A DNA stretch of 64,000 nucleotides, from assembly GCF_902498195.1 (NCBI RefSeq), contig NZ_CABVIY010000007.1:372001-436000 (forward strand), in the 5' to 3' direction. How positions within the stretch are numbered: position 1 is the stretch's first letter; each line of letters opens with the position of its first letter. Both the position numbers and the translations under genes were made by a program. Positions 24,969 to 32,188 of this stretch are shown one piece after another. Below the pieces are notes generated by a model. That model was not told the origin of the DNA and did no database searches. It saw only the letters and a program-made list of their open reading frames with translations. The stretch is from Pseudomonas fluorescens. Lineage in GTDB: Bacteria; Pseudomonadota; Gammaproteobacteria; Pseudomonadales; Pseudomonadaceae.

Positions 24969-25787
24969 TTATCGCAGCAGTTGGAAGTGCAGGCCAGAGC
25001 CTTCGATACCACCGGTTTCCATCCGGGCGGCCCGCACGCCCTGCCCGATCAACGCCTGCCGCCAGGCTTCGGCATTCGGCCCGGAAACACTGACCCGCAG
25101 GGTCGCGTCCAGGTTCAGGCCACGGGAGATCAATCGCAGCCAGGTGTCATCGGGCGCGCTGGTCAGTTTGGGGAAGTCGAGTTCGCCGGTGCTCTTGAGT
25201 TCACGCAGCAAGGTCGCGGAGGTCGGCAACAAATCGCCCAATGGTGCGGCAGCCTCGAACTGCTCGACGTGCAGGTAGGCTTTTCGATTGCCTCGGGTAA
25301 TGCTGTAGAGCGCCACCAGGGTGTTGTCCCGTGGCGCGGCCAGGCGCAGCAGCAAATAAGCCTGTTCATTGTCCGAGCCATAGAGCTTGGCGTTGCCGAA
25401 CACCTCGTTGGCCCACAGGCTGCTTTCGCCGCAATCGCGCGCCTGGCACCAGAACAGCAACTGGGCGTCCTGCTTCTGCAAGGCTTCGCGGGCTGCGGTG
25501 AACGCGTCGATGGATGAATGTTCGGGCGGCAACTCGTAAGTCACCGACGTGGCATTGCCACGGGCGTTGACCTGGCCATCGAAACGCAACTGGCCGCTGA
25601 TCTTGCGGATCGAACCCAGCGGGTAGATCCGCTCGAGTTCGGCCGCAGGACGATAGTCGACGATCTGCGCATCGACCATGCGCGGTACGATCGGCAGGTC
25701 CTGACTGCCCGGAATATCAGCGGCAAAGGATAGGGAACTGAAACTGCACAGCGCCAGCAGGCTGAGGGAACGCATCGATGCACTCAT
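24969..25787 (-). CDS. DUF4892 periplasmic protein
   Basis: 272-residue precursor with signal peptide (about 1-22, LLALCSFSSLSFA). Mature part has VPRMVDAQIVDYRPAAELERI near the start and FWCQARDCGESSLWANE, with a cysteine pair that could form a disulfide. The C-terminal half resembles a domain seen in OmpA-associated lipoproteins. Its function is unknown. The start at 25787 overlaps the stop of a 35-codon ORF by ATGA, which argues for coupling; the next ATG at 25775 is possible. It lies downstream of two alpha/beta hydrolases in the same direction. Confidence 0.8.
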   Translation of the reverse strand: MSASMRSLSLLALCSFSSLSFAADIPGSQDLPIVPRMVDAQIVDYRPAAELERIYPLGSIRKISGQLRFDGQVNARGNATSVTYELPPEHSSIDAFTAAREALQKQDAQLLFWCQARDCGESSLWANEVFGNAKLYGSDNEQAYLLLRLAAPRDNTLVALYSITRGNRKAYLHVEQFEAAAPLGDLLPTSATLLRELKSTGELDFPKLTSAPDDTWLRLISRGLNLDATLRVSVSGPNAEAWRQALIGQGVRAARMETGGIEGSGLHFQLLR

Positions 25788-25891
25788 CGGATCAGCATGG
25801 TCTGGGCATCCTTGACGACGCTGGCGTCATCGAACACGGCGGTGTTGGCAATCCGGCCATTCGGGGTCGCAGCGGTGTAGAGATCTATCAT
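25784..25891 (-). CDS. 35-residue ORF resembling the N-terminus of a glutathione S-transferase
   Basis: This frame has a strong ribosome-binding site (AAGGGAGACAACC before ATG) and its TGA overlaps the next start (ATGA). The product begins MIDLYTAATPNGR, the first strand and active-site loop of YfcG/Nu-type glutathione S-transferases. After about 13 residues the similarity stops and it ends FDDASVVKDAQTMLIR. It may be a decayed gene whose start now drives DUF4892 translation, or a genuine leader peptide. Family recognition is from a short match only. Confidence 0.55.
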   Translation of the reverse strand: MIDLYTAATPNGRIANTAVFDDASVVKDAQTMLIR

Positions 25892-25941
25892 GGTTGTCTC
25901 CCTTTTCAACCCACCAAGCCTCGACAGTTGCCCGGCGCAAG

Positions 25942-26796
25942 TCAAGGAACGGCGAAGAACCGATTGAAACAGTCTGCGACAAGATCGGCACCGTGCTCGT
26001 CATTCAGGTGCAAATGATGGCCGCCTGGCAGCTGTTCACGGCTAAAGGGTAGACGCTCCAGCAACTCCGGATGTTTGGCGAGCATGCCGTCGGCAGCCAC
26101 CACCAGTTTTGCAGGACAACCGATGCGCTGGACGAAGGCCATGGCTTGTTCGGTGGTCAGACGCAGCGGCGATGGCAGCGTGAGGCGATTGTCGGTGCGC
26201 CAGGTGTAACCGCCGGGCACCGGCATCAGGCCCCGTTGGGCCAGCAACTCGGCGGCCTCGCGGCTCACCGCCACCAGTCCTTTCATGCGCGCCTCGATCG
26301 CCCGTTCGAGGGTTTTGTAGACCGGCTTGCGTTTTTCCCGAAGATCCAGCTGCGCCTGCAGGGCCATGCCCATGCGCTCGGCAGCATTTTCGCCTTTGTC
26401 CGTAGGAGGAATGACACCGTCGATCAACGCCAGATGCGTGACACGCTCCGGGAACGATCCGGCAATGATCAAGGAGGCGATCGCGCCCATGGAATGCCCC
26501 ATCAGCGCAAACCGCTTCAGGCCAAGCTGCTCGGCGACCTGCAGCACATCGTGGGCGTAGTCCCACATGGCGTAACCTGCGCCGGGCGGGCGGTGCCCGG
26601 AATGACCGTGGCCGGCCATGTCCAGGGCAATGATGCGCAAGCCTTTGAGCCTGGGCGCCAGCCGGGCGAAGCTGTTGGCGTTGTCCAGCCAGCCATGCAG
26701 GGCAATCACCGGCAAGCCGTCCTCGGGGCCGAACAGGTGAGCCGCCAGCTCGATGTGCGGCAGGCTCAGGCGGACCTCTTCGACGACGTTATTCAT
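25942..26796 (-). CDS. Alpha/beta-fold hydrolase
   Basis: 284-residue protein beginning MNNVVEEVRLSLPHIE. Catalytic features: HGWLDNANSF (oxyanion), nucleophile elbow MGHSMGAIASL, aspartate in LIDGV or VVAADG, and histidine in GGHHLHLNDE. The helical cap contains KPVYKTLERAIEARMK, resembling esterase or lipase-like serine hydrolases. The start at 26796 has GGGAT upstream and overlaps the preceding gene by ATGA, which implies coupled translation. A TTG two codons earlier is less likely. Its P. aeruginosa counterpart appears to be a probable hydrolase near PA1621/PA1622. Confidence 0.87.
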   Translation of the reverse strand: MNNVVEEVRLSLPHIELAAHLFGPEDGLPVIALHGWLDNANSFARLAPRLKGLRIIALDMAGHGHSGHRPPGAGYAMWDYAHDVLQVAEQLGLKRFALMGHSMGAIASLIIAGSFPERVTHLALIDGVIPPTDKGENAAERMGMALQAQLDLREKRKPVYKTLERAIEARMKGLVAVSREAAELLAQRGLMPVPGGYTWRTDNRLTLPSPLRLTTEQAMAFVQRIGCPAKLVVAADGMLAKHPELLERLPFSREQLPGGHHLHLNDEHGADLVADCFNRFFAVP

Positions 26797-27596
26797 GCGC
26801 AATCCCGCTGGCGACCGTCCCAGCGGCTGAACAGGTTTTTAAGCATCGAGGCCGTGTCCACTGGACGTTCCAGGGGAAACATGTGGCCACCGGGCACGGT
26901 CAGGGCTTCTCCCAGCGGCATGCGCCCGACCGAGCTGGCGTGATAACGCATCACCACCCGACTGTCGTGCCCGCGAACCAGCGCCAGCGGCACTTTCAAT
27001 TGCCCGGTCCGGCCGGGGCTGGTGTGGGGCACGCCACGGTAGATGCTGATTTCGGTGGCAGGGTCAAAGCGCAGGCGCAGCTTGTCGCCGACCGGCTGCA
27101 GACCGTGTTGCAGGTAGGCGTCGAAACACTCCGGATCGAAGCCGCGAAACAGGGTTTTACCGGCGAAATAGCGGCGTGCACTCTCAAGATCGGCGAACTC
27201 TTCGCGGCGTCCCAACGTGCGGCCGGCGGGTGTGAGCCTATCGATGAAACCGAAGCGCTTGGCGGCACGGATCACCCATTGATCGGCGCGGGTCAGTACC
27301 GGCGAATCGAGCATGACCACCCCGCGATACAGCTCGGGGCAGCGCAATGCGGCGTGCAAATGCAATACACCGCCGAAGGAGTGGCCAACGCCCCAGACCG
27401 GTTCCAGCTGTTGCTGCAAGTGATGGATCAACTCATCCACCAGGTTGTACCAGTTGTCGTCCGCCGGGAAACGCGGGTCATGGGCGTGTTGTTCCAGATG
27501 CGTCACCTGATACTCGGGCGCCAGCGCCGCGAACAACTTGCCATAGGTGCCCGATGGGAAACCGTTGGCGTGGGCGAAAAATATCTGTTGCGACAT
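26793..27596 (-). CDS. Alpha/beta-fold hydrolase
   Basis: 267-residue protein starting MSQQIFFAHANGFPSGTYG, an N-terminus typical of this hydrolase group (HANGFP is the oxyanion region). Nucleophile elbow VGHSFGGVLHL, then VMLDSPVL, VRGHDSRVV and histidine in PGGHMFPLERP. The start at 27596 follows the family N-terminus; the longer frame upstream (to 27848) covers a REP element and is rejected. It overlaps the next hydrolase by four bases. Substrate not known; both hydrolases follow an acyl-CoA synthetase and a thioesterase, which hints at fatty-acyl ester chemistry. Confidence 0.87.
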   Translation of the reverse strand: MSQQIFFAHANGFPSGTYGKLFAALAPEYQVTHLEQHAHDPRFPADDNWYNLVDELIHHLQQQLEPVWGVGHSFGGVLHLHAALRCPELYRGVVMLDSPVLTRADQWVIRAAKRFGFIDRLTPAGRTLGRREEFADLESARRYFAGKTLFRGFDPECFDAYLQHGLQPVGDKLRLRFDPATEISIYRGVPHTSPGRTGQLKVPLALVRGHDSRVVMRYHASSVGRMPLGEALTVPGGHMFPLERPVDTASMLKNLFSRWDGRQRDCA

Positions 27597-27711
27597 ACCG
27601 GCAAATCCATGAGCGAGAACAGGCGTTGATTGTCCGTAAGACTGCGCCCTGCGGCAATGACTGTAACGGACAGGAATGATGACAGTCCGGCCATGGTGAT
27701 GTTGCCCTTGT

Positions 27712-27818
27712 CCTGTAGGTGCGAGCCCTGCTCGCGATGGACTCACGAACGCCGCGGGGTGCCAGGCAACCAGCGTTATCGTTGACGACCATCGCGAGCG
27801 GGGCTCGCTCCTACAGGT
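27712..27818. repeat. REP pair (family A variant)
   Basis: CTGTAGGTGCGAGCCCTGCTCGC faces an inverted copy GCGAGCGGGGCTCGCTCCTACAGG. The variant core matches the GAGCGAGCCTGCTCGC type at 12385, with an extra base and mismatches. It separates the thioesterase gene from the downstream hydrolases. Confidence 0.8.
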
Positions 27819-27825
27819 ACGGGGG

Positions 27826-28269
27826 TCAACGTGCAGGCGGGTTTTCACCCAGCGGCACCACCGCCATGGTCAACCGCGACACACAACTGGCCTTGCCCTC
27901 ATCGCTGGTCAGGCGAATGTCCCAGACGTGGGTCGTGCGGCCGATGTGAATCGCCCTGGCCACTGCGGTCACCCGCCCACTTCTCAGTCCACGCAGGTGG
28001 TTGGCGTTGATTTCCAGGCCCACGCAGTAGAACTTGCTGGCGTCGATGCACAGGTAACTGGCCATGGAACCGACGGACTCGGCCAGTACCACCGAGGCGC
28101 CGCCATGCAGCAGGCCGTAGGGCTGGTGGGTGCGATGGTCGATGACCATGCTCGCGGTCAGCGACTCTTCATCGAAGGCTTCAAAGCGGATATCCAGCAC
28201 TTCGCCGATGGTGTTTTTCTGGATTGCGTTCAACTGTTCGATGTTGGGAGTGGTGCGCCAAAGGCTCAT
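27826..28269 (-). CDS. Hotdog-fold acyl-CoA thioesterase (PaaI/MenI-like)
   Basis: 147-residue protein. The motif YGLLHGGASVVLAESVGSMAS carries the HGG(A/S) and catalytic Glu of the 4HBT/PaaI group, and GLEINANHLRGLRSGRV is the conserved core that follows. It hydrolyses acyl-CoA thioesters, probably aromatic or short-chain ones (related to menaquinone DHNA-CoA thioesterase). It follows the acyl-CoA synthetase by 32 bases in the same direction, giving an activation-and-release pair. Confidence 0.9.
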   Translation of the reverse strand: MSLWRTTPNIEQLNAIQKNTIGEVLDIRFEAFDEESLTASMVIDHRTHQPYGLLHGGASVVLAESVGSMASYLCIDASKFYCVGLEINANHLRGLRSGRVTAVARAIHIGRTTHVWDIRLTSDEGKASCVSRLTMAVVPLGENPPAR

Positions 28270-28301
28270 CGCTGCGTTTCCTTGTTGGTTTTATTCGTAC
28301 C

Positions 28302-29969
28302 TTAATCCTGCCACAGCACCGCTTCACTGCGCTCGCTCCATTCTTCGAAGCGGGCTCCATAGGCCGCTTCGATCACATTGCGCTTGATCTTCAGGGTCGG
28401 GGTGAGAAAGCCGTTTTCCACCGCCCAGCTGTCCTTGACCACCACCAGGCGTCGCAAGCGCTCGTGTTTATCGAGGGCTGCATTGACCTCCTCCAGCAGT
28501 TTTTCCAGGCTGGAGTGCAAGCCCGCACGCGCCGTGCCTCCCGCGTCCTGCTGCCCCACCGCCGAGAGTACGCACAAGCCCAGCGGCGCACTCAGGCCAT
28601 CGCCCACCACGCACACCTGCTCGATGCGTGAATGCACCGCCAGGCGATTTTCAATGGGGGCCGGGGCCACGTATTTGCCTTTGCTGGTCTTGAAAATTTC
28701 CTTCAGGCGCCCGGTCAGGCGCAGATGGCCGCCTGCATCTTGCTCGCCTTTGTCGCCGGTGCGCAGGAAGCCGTCCCCGGTGATGGTCTCGGCGGTTTTC
28801 TGCGGTTCCTTGAAATAACCGACCATCGTCGCGCCGCTGCGAACCTGGACTTCGCCCGACTCGTCGATCCGCACTTCGACTTCCGGGCATGGCTTGCCGA
28901 TCCAGCCGTCCTTGAACTGCCCCGGCAGGCAGATGTGCGAATAACCGCAGCTCTCGGTCATGCCGTAGACCTCCAGCACGTCGAGCCCAAGCTTCTGATA
29001 CCAGCGCAGCAAGGTCAGTGGCACTGGCGCCGCACCGGACAAGGCAACCCGCAAGGCGTCCAGCCCCAACCCCGTCAACACCTTGTGACCGACCCGCTTG
29101 CCGATGATGGGCAAACCGAGCAGGAAGTCGAGGCGTTTTGCCGGGATCTTGCTGTACACGCCCATCTGGAATTTGGTCCAGATGCGCGGTACGCCAAACA
29201 TCGCCGTCGGCCGGGCACGCCGTAAATCGTCGAGGAACGTGTCGAGGCTCTCGGCAAAGAACACGGTTTGGCCGGTATAGATCGACGCCAGTTCGACGAA
29301 CATTCGCTCGGCGACGTGACACAGCGGCAGATAGGACAGCAGTCGGTCCGACTCATTCAGGCCGAACAACTGCGTACCGCGGGTGGTGGCGAATCCCAGG
29401 TTAGCGAAACTGTGCATCACCCCCTTGGGCATGCCCGTGGTGCCGGAGGTGTAGATGATCGTCGCGAGTCTGTCGGCGCCAGGCTTGGGGTCGTCCTGGA
29501 TCGGTGAGCTGCGCTGCAGGTCGTTCCAGCTGAAATCGAAATCGCCCGGCGGATGCAAGGGCAGGCTGATGGTCACCAGGTCCGGGCTGACGCCGCGGGA
29601 CATGCCCGGCCAGTCGTCGAGTTTGCCGATAAAGGCCAGCGCCGCTTCCGAGTGTTCCAGCACCTGGGCCACGGACTCGGCCGTCAGGTTCGGGTAAAGC
29701 GGCACCGAGACGTGCCCGGCCATCCAGATCGCCAGGTCGGCAATGATCCAGTGCGCGCAGTTTTTCGAAATCAGGGCGATGTGGCTGCCTTGGGGCAATT
29801 CGCGAGACCGCAGCCAGTGCGCCGCGCAACGGGCCTGGTGGCCGACGTCGGCCCAGGTCAGGGTTTCGACCTGCCCGCCGCCGATGGGCTGGACCAGGAA
29901 GCGCTGGCGGGGATGACGGGCCTCACGCTCGTAGAACACGTCCAGCGGCAAACGAAAAGCAGCAGGCAT
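28302..29969 (-). CDS. AMP-binding acyl-CoA synthetase (long-chain fatty acid type)
   Basis: 555-residue adenylate-forming enzyme. Motifs: the P-loop IIYTSGTTGMPKGVMH, then MFGVPRIWTKFQ, EVYGMTESCGYS (adenine site), RTGDKGEQD and the hinge LTGRLKEIFKTSKGKYVAP with the catalytic lysine in GKYVAP. The long FACL-type C-terminus includes LTPTLKIKRN. The start at 29969 has AAGGAG nine bases upstream. A TetR-type palindrome (30011-30030) sits 41 bases before the start and probably controls the gene. Counterpart of P. aeruginosa PA1617 by position. Confidence 0.92.
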   Translation of the reverse strand: MPAAFRLPLDVFYEREARHPRQRFLVQPIGGGQVETLTWADVGHQARCAAHWLRSRELPQGSHIALISKNCAHWIIADLAIWMAGHVSVPLYPNLTAESVAQVLEHSEAALAFIGKLDDWPGMSRGVSPDLVTISLPLHPPGDFDFSWNDLQRSSPIQDDPKPGADRLATIIYTSGTTGMPKGVMHSFANLGFATTRGTQLFGLNESDRLLSYLPLCHVAERMFVELASIYTGQTVFFAESLDTFLDDLRRARPTAMFGVPRIWTKFQMGVYSKIPAKRLDFLLGLPIIGKRVGHKVLTGLGLDALRVALSGAAPVPLTLLRWYQKLGLDVLEVYGMTESCGYSHICLPGQFKDGWIGKPCPEVEVRIDESGEVQVRSGATMVGYFKEPQKTAETITGDGFLRTGDKGEQDAGGHLRLTGRLKEIFKTSKGKYVAPAPIENRLAVHSRIEQVCVVGDGLSAPLGLCVLSAVGQQDAGGTARAGLHSSLEKLLEEVNAALDKHERLRRLVVVKDSWAVENGFLTPTLKIKRNVIEAAYGARFEEWSERSEAVLWQD

Positions 29970-30010
29970 GCGACTCGCTCCTTTGTTTTTGGTCTGGAGC
30001 AAGCGTAGTC

Positions 30011-30030
30011 AACCAAGCAAGTGCTTGGTT
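30011..30030. promoter_or_regulatory. TetR-family operator-like palindrome
   Basis: AACCAAGCA-AG-TGCTTGGTT is a perfect 9-base inverted repeat with a two-base centre, a length and symmetry typical of TetR-family operators for fatty-acid-degradation genes. It lies just upstream of the acyl-CoA synthetase start. No TetR gene is in the window, so the regulator must be elsewhere. Confidence 0.65.
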
Positions 30031-30052
30031 ATTTTTTTGTAAGTGAAAACAA

Positions 30053-30134
30053 GATCAAAAGATCGCAGCCTTCGGCAGCTCCTACAGGAGGTATACAACC
30101 CGATGTAGGAGCTGCCGAAGGCTGCGATCTTTTG
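30053..30134. repeat. REP pair (family B)
   Basis: GATCAAAAGATCGCAGCCTT ... GCAGCTCCTAC, then the inverted copy GTAGGAGCTGCCGAAGGCTG. The two units are complementary to each other and separated by about 15 bases. It lies three bases past the sixA stop. Confidence 0.9.
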
Positions 30135-30137
30135 TAC

Positions 30138-30593
30138 TTAAGGGTGCTTGATGCTGTTGAGCTTCATCGCCCCGATCAGCAGTTCATTGCTTTCGAGTTC
30201 CGCCAGGCCGGCGGTACTGACCCTTTCCGGCGGATGGCCCGCGCCATGTTGCAGGTAGCTGAGCAGATTGCCCACCAGCGGGTTATGTGAAACCAGCAGC
30301 ACATTGGTCACCGATTTCAATTGGTCGGTGACCCGGTCGGGATCGAAATCCGGGGTCAGCCACTCGACGGTGCGGATTTCCGGTTCGAAACCCAAGGTAT
30401 CCTTGACCAGTTGCGCGGTCTGCTGCGCTCGCATGTAAGGGCTGGCATAAATCGCTGTCAGCGGCTGGCCAACCAGGTTGGCGGCGGCGCGCAGCACTTC
30501 TTCCCGACCGTGGGCAGTCAATTCCCGCTCCGAATCGTGGGGCGTGGAACCGTGTGGTACGGCTTCACCATGACGCAATACCCAGAGTTTCAT
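30138..30593 (-). CDS. sixA: Phosphohistidine phosphatase SixA
   Basis: 151-residue histidine phosphatase. The catalytic RHG is at residues 7-9 (MKLWVLRHGEA) with a second conserved histidine in LLVSHNPLVG. SixA removes phosphate from histidine phosphotransfer domains or from nitrogen-PTS proteins (PtsP/PtsO). The start overlaps the DUF4389 stop by four bases (ATGA), and both follow gpsA, so the three are likely one operon. The nearby kinase genes make a role in two-component signalling attractive but unproven. Confidence 0.94.
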   Translation of the reverse strand: MKLWVLRHGEAVPHGSTPHDSERELTAHGREEVLRAAANLVGQPLTAIYASPYMRAQQTAQLVKDTLGFEPEIRTVEWLTPDFDPDRVTDQLKSVTNVLLVSHNPLVGNLLSYLQHGAGHPPERVSTAGLAELESNELLIGAMKLNSIKHP

Positions 30594-30937
30594 AGCTTGG
30601 GTTCCTCATCTCGGGCCGGATGCGGAGCCGGCGCCACGACGTGCGGCGCTTCACCTTCCGGCGTACGCGGCGTTGGCCAATCGGCGAACGGCCAGGGCTT
30701 CTGGTCGCTGTGAAAGCTGCCGAACCGGCCGATCTGTGCCAGGAACTGACTCAGACTGTCGCCGAAGTTCATCAGGCTGGCGCTCGGAGCACCATAGATC
30801 AAACGATAGATCAACTGCACGAGCACCACGGCGCCAAGAATGAATTGCGCCACTTGCCAGACCAGCACAAAGACGACCATCCACAGCACCCGCAGCAGGA
30901 TGGACTCGTATTTGGCTTCTACTTTTTGATCGCTCAT
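30590..30937 (-). CDS. DUF4389 membrane protein
   Basis: 115-residue protein with one or two hydrophobic segments (LLRVLWMVVFVLVWQVAQFILGAVVLVQLIYRL is too long for one pass and probably forms a hairpin) followed by a soluble Pro-rich C-terminus (FADWPTPRTPEGEAP). DUF4389 proteins have no known function. It lies between gpsA and sixA, four bases overlapping sixA. The order gpsA-DUF4389-sixA appears conserved in Pseudomonas, which supports it as a real gene. Confidence 0.88.
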   Translation of the reverse strand: MSDQKVEAKYESILLRVLWMVVFVLVWQVAQFILGAVVLVQLIYRLIYGAPSASLMNFGDSLSQFLAQIGRFGSFHSDQKPWPFADWPTPRTPEGEAPHVVAPAPHPARDEEPKL

Positions 30938-30967
30938 GTCTCGCTCCGTTCCTGTTAAATAGAGGGC

Positions 30968-31993
30968 TCAGTTGAAACCGCTGGTGGAAATGAAGTCGAC
31001 GTCGGTTTTCGGCTCGCCGCGCATCAGCAGCCCGATCACCTGCTCAAGCGTGCGCCCTTCGAACAAAATCGCGTGCAGCCCGGCGACCAGCGGCATATAC
31101 ACGCCGACTTCCTGCGCCTTGGCCTTGAGCACCTTGAGGGTATTCACACCCTCGGCCACTTCTCCCAGGCGATTGACCGCCTCGTCCAGGCTCAAGCCCT
31201 GGCCCAGGGCGAACCCGACCTGATAGTTACGGCTTTTGGGCGATGAACAGGTCACGATCAAATCGCCCACGCCGGCCAGGCCGAGGAAGGTCATCGGGTT
31301 GGCGCCCTGATTCACCGCGAAGCGGGTCATCTCCGCCAGCGCCCGGGTGATCAGCATGCTCTTGGTGTTTTCGCCCATGTCCAGCGCCACCGCCATGCCG
31401 GCGATGATCGCGTAGACGTTTTTCAACGCCCCGCCCAGCTCCACGCCGAAACGGTCGGCACTGGCATACACACGGAACGTACGGCCATGCAGCACGGCCT
31501 GCACCCATTCGCAGAGTTTTTCGTCTTCGCTGGCGACCACGGTGGCGGTCAGTGCGTGTTCGGCGATTTCACGGGCCAGGTTAGGCCCGGACAGCACGCC
31601 AATGCGCGCTTGCGGGGCGATTTCTTCAAGGATCTGGCTCATCAGCTTGAAGGTGTGGGCCTCGATGCCTTTGGTCAGGCTCACCAGCATCTTGCCGCGC
31701 AGCCGCTCGGCGTGCGGGGCCAGCACCGAACGCAACGCGCTGGAGGGCAAGGCGACAAAGCTCAGGTCGCAGGCTTCCAGGGTGGTTTGCAGGTCGGTGA
31801 CCGGCGTGACGCCGGGCAGAATCTTGATGCCCTTGAGGTATCGCGGGTTCTCGCGATTGACCCGGATGGCCTCGGCCTGTTCGGGATCACGCATCCACTG
31901 CAGGACCTGATGGCCGTTTTCAGCCAGCAGGTTAGCCACGGCGGTACCAAAACTTCCGCCTCCCAGGACCGCAATCGGGCGCTGTTCAGTCAT
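30968..31993 (-). CDS. gpsA: Glycerol-3-phosphate dehydrogenase [NAD(P)+] GpsA
   Basis: 341-residue enzyme making sn-glycerol 3-phosphate from dihydroxyacetone phosphate for phospholipid synthesis. The dinucleotide-binding motif is IAVLGGGSFGTAVANL (about 7-22), and GVELGGALKNVYAIIAGMAVALDMGEN contains the catalytic lysine. The start at 31993 was chosen because it gives the family N-terminus; an in-frame upstream ATG at 32032 adds 13 residues not seen in GpsA. First gene of gpsA-DUF4389-sixA and divergent from the TonB-dependent receptor operon. Confidence 0.96.
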   Translation of the reverse strand: MTEQRPIAVLGGGSFGTAVANLLAENGHQVLQWMRDPEQAEAIRVNRENPRYLKGIKILPGVTPVTDLQTTLEACDLSFVALPSSALRSVLAPHAERLRGKMLVSLTKGIEAHTFKLMSQILEEIAPQARIGVLSGPNLAREIAEHALTATVVASEDEKLCEWVQAVLHGRTFRVYASADRFGVELGGALKNVYAIIAGMAVALDMGENTKSMLITRALAEMTRFAVNQGANPMTFLGLAGVGDLIVTCSSPKSRNYQVGFALGQGLSLDEAVNRLGEVAEGVNTLKVLKAKAQEVGVYMPLVAGLHAILFEGRTLEQVIGLLMRGEPKTDVDFISTSGFN

Positions 31994-32188
31994 ATGCAAT
32001 CCGTTAATCCATACCAGTGGCGATGTCGGCATTATACGGAGCGTCCCAGTGGCGGCCAGCCCCCGCGTGAATTACCCGCGCCTGTTGAAAGAAGACCGAT
32101 AAAACCGAGGAAAATGCTGACATCGTGACTGGAAAACTGGATCGTCTCGGTTAACATGCGCGCCATCCATCATAAACAAGGATGTGTT

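Noticed and set aside
27597..27848. 84-codon N-terminal extension of the second alpha/beta hydrolase
   Set aside because: The extension translates a REP element; the family N-terminus starts at 27596.
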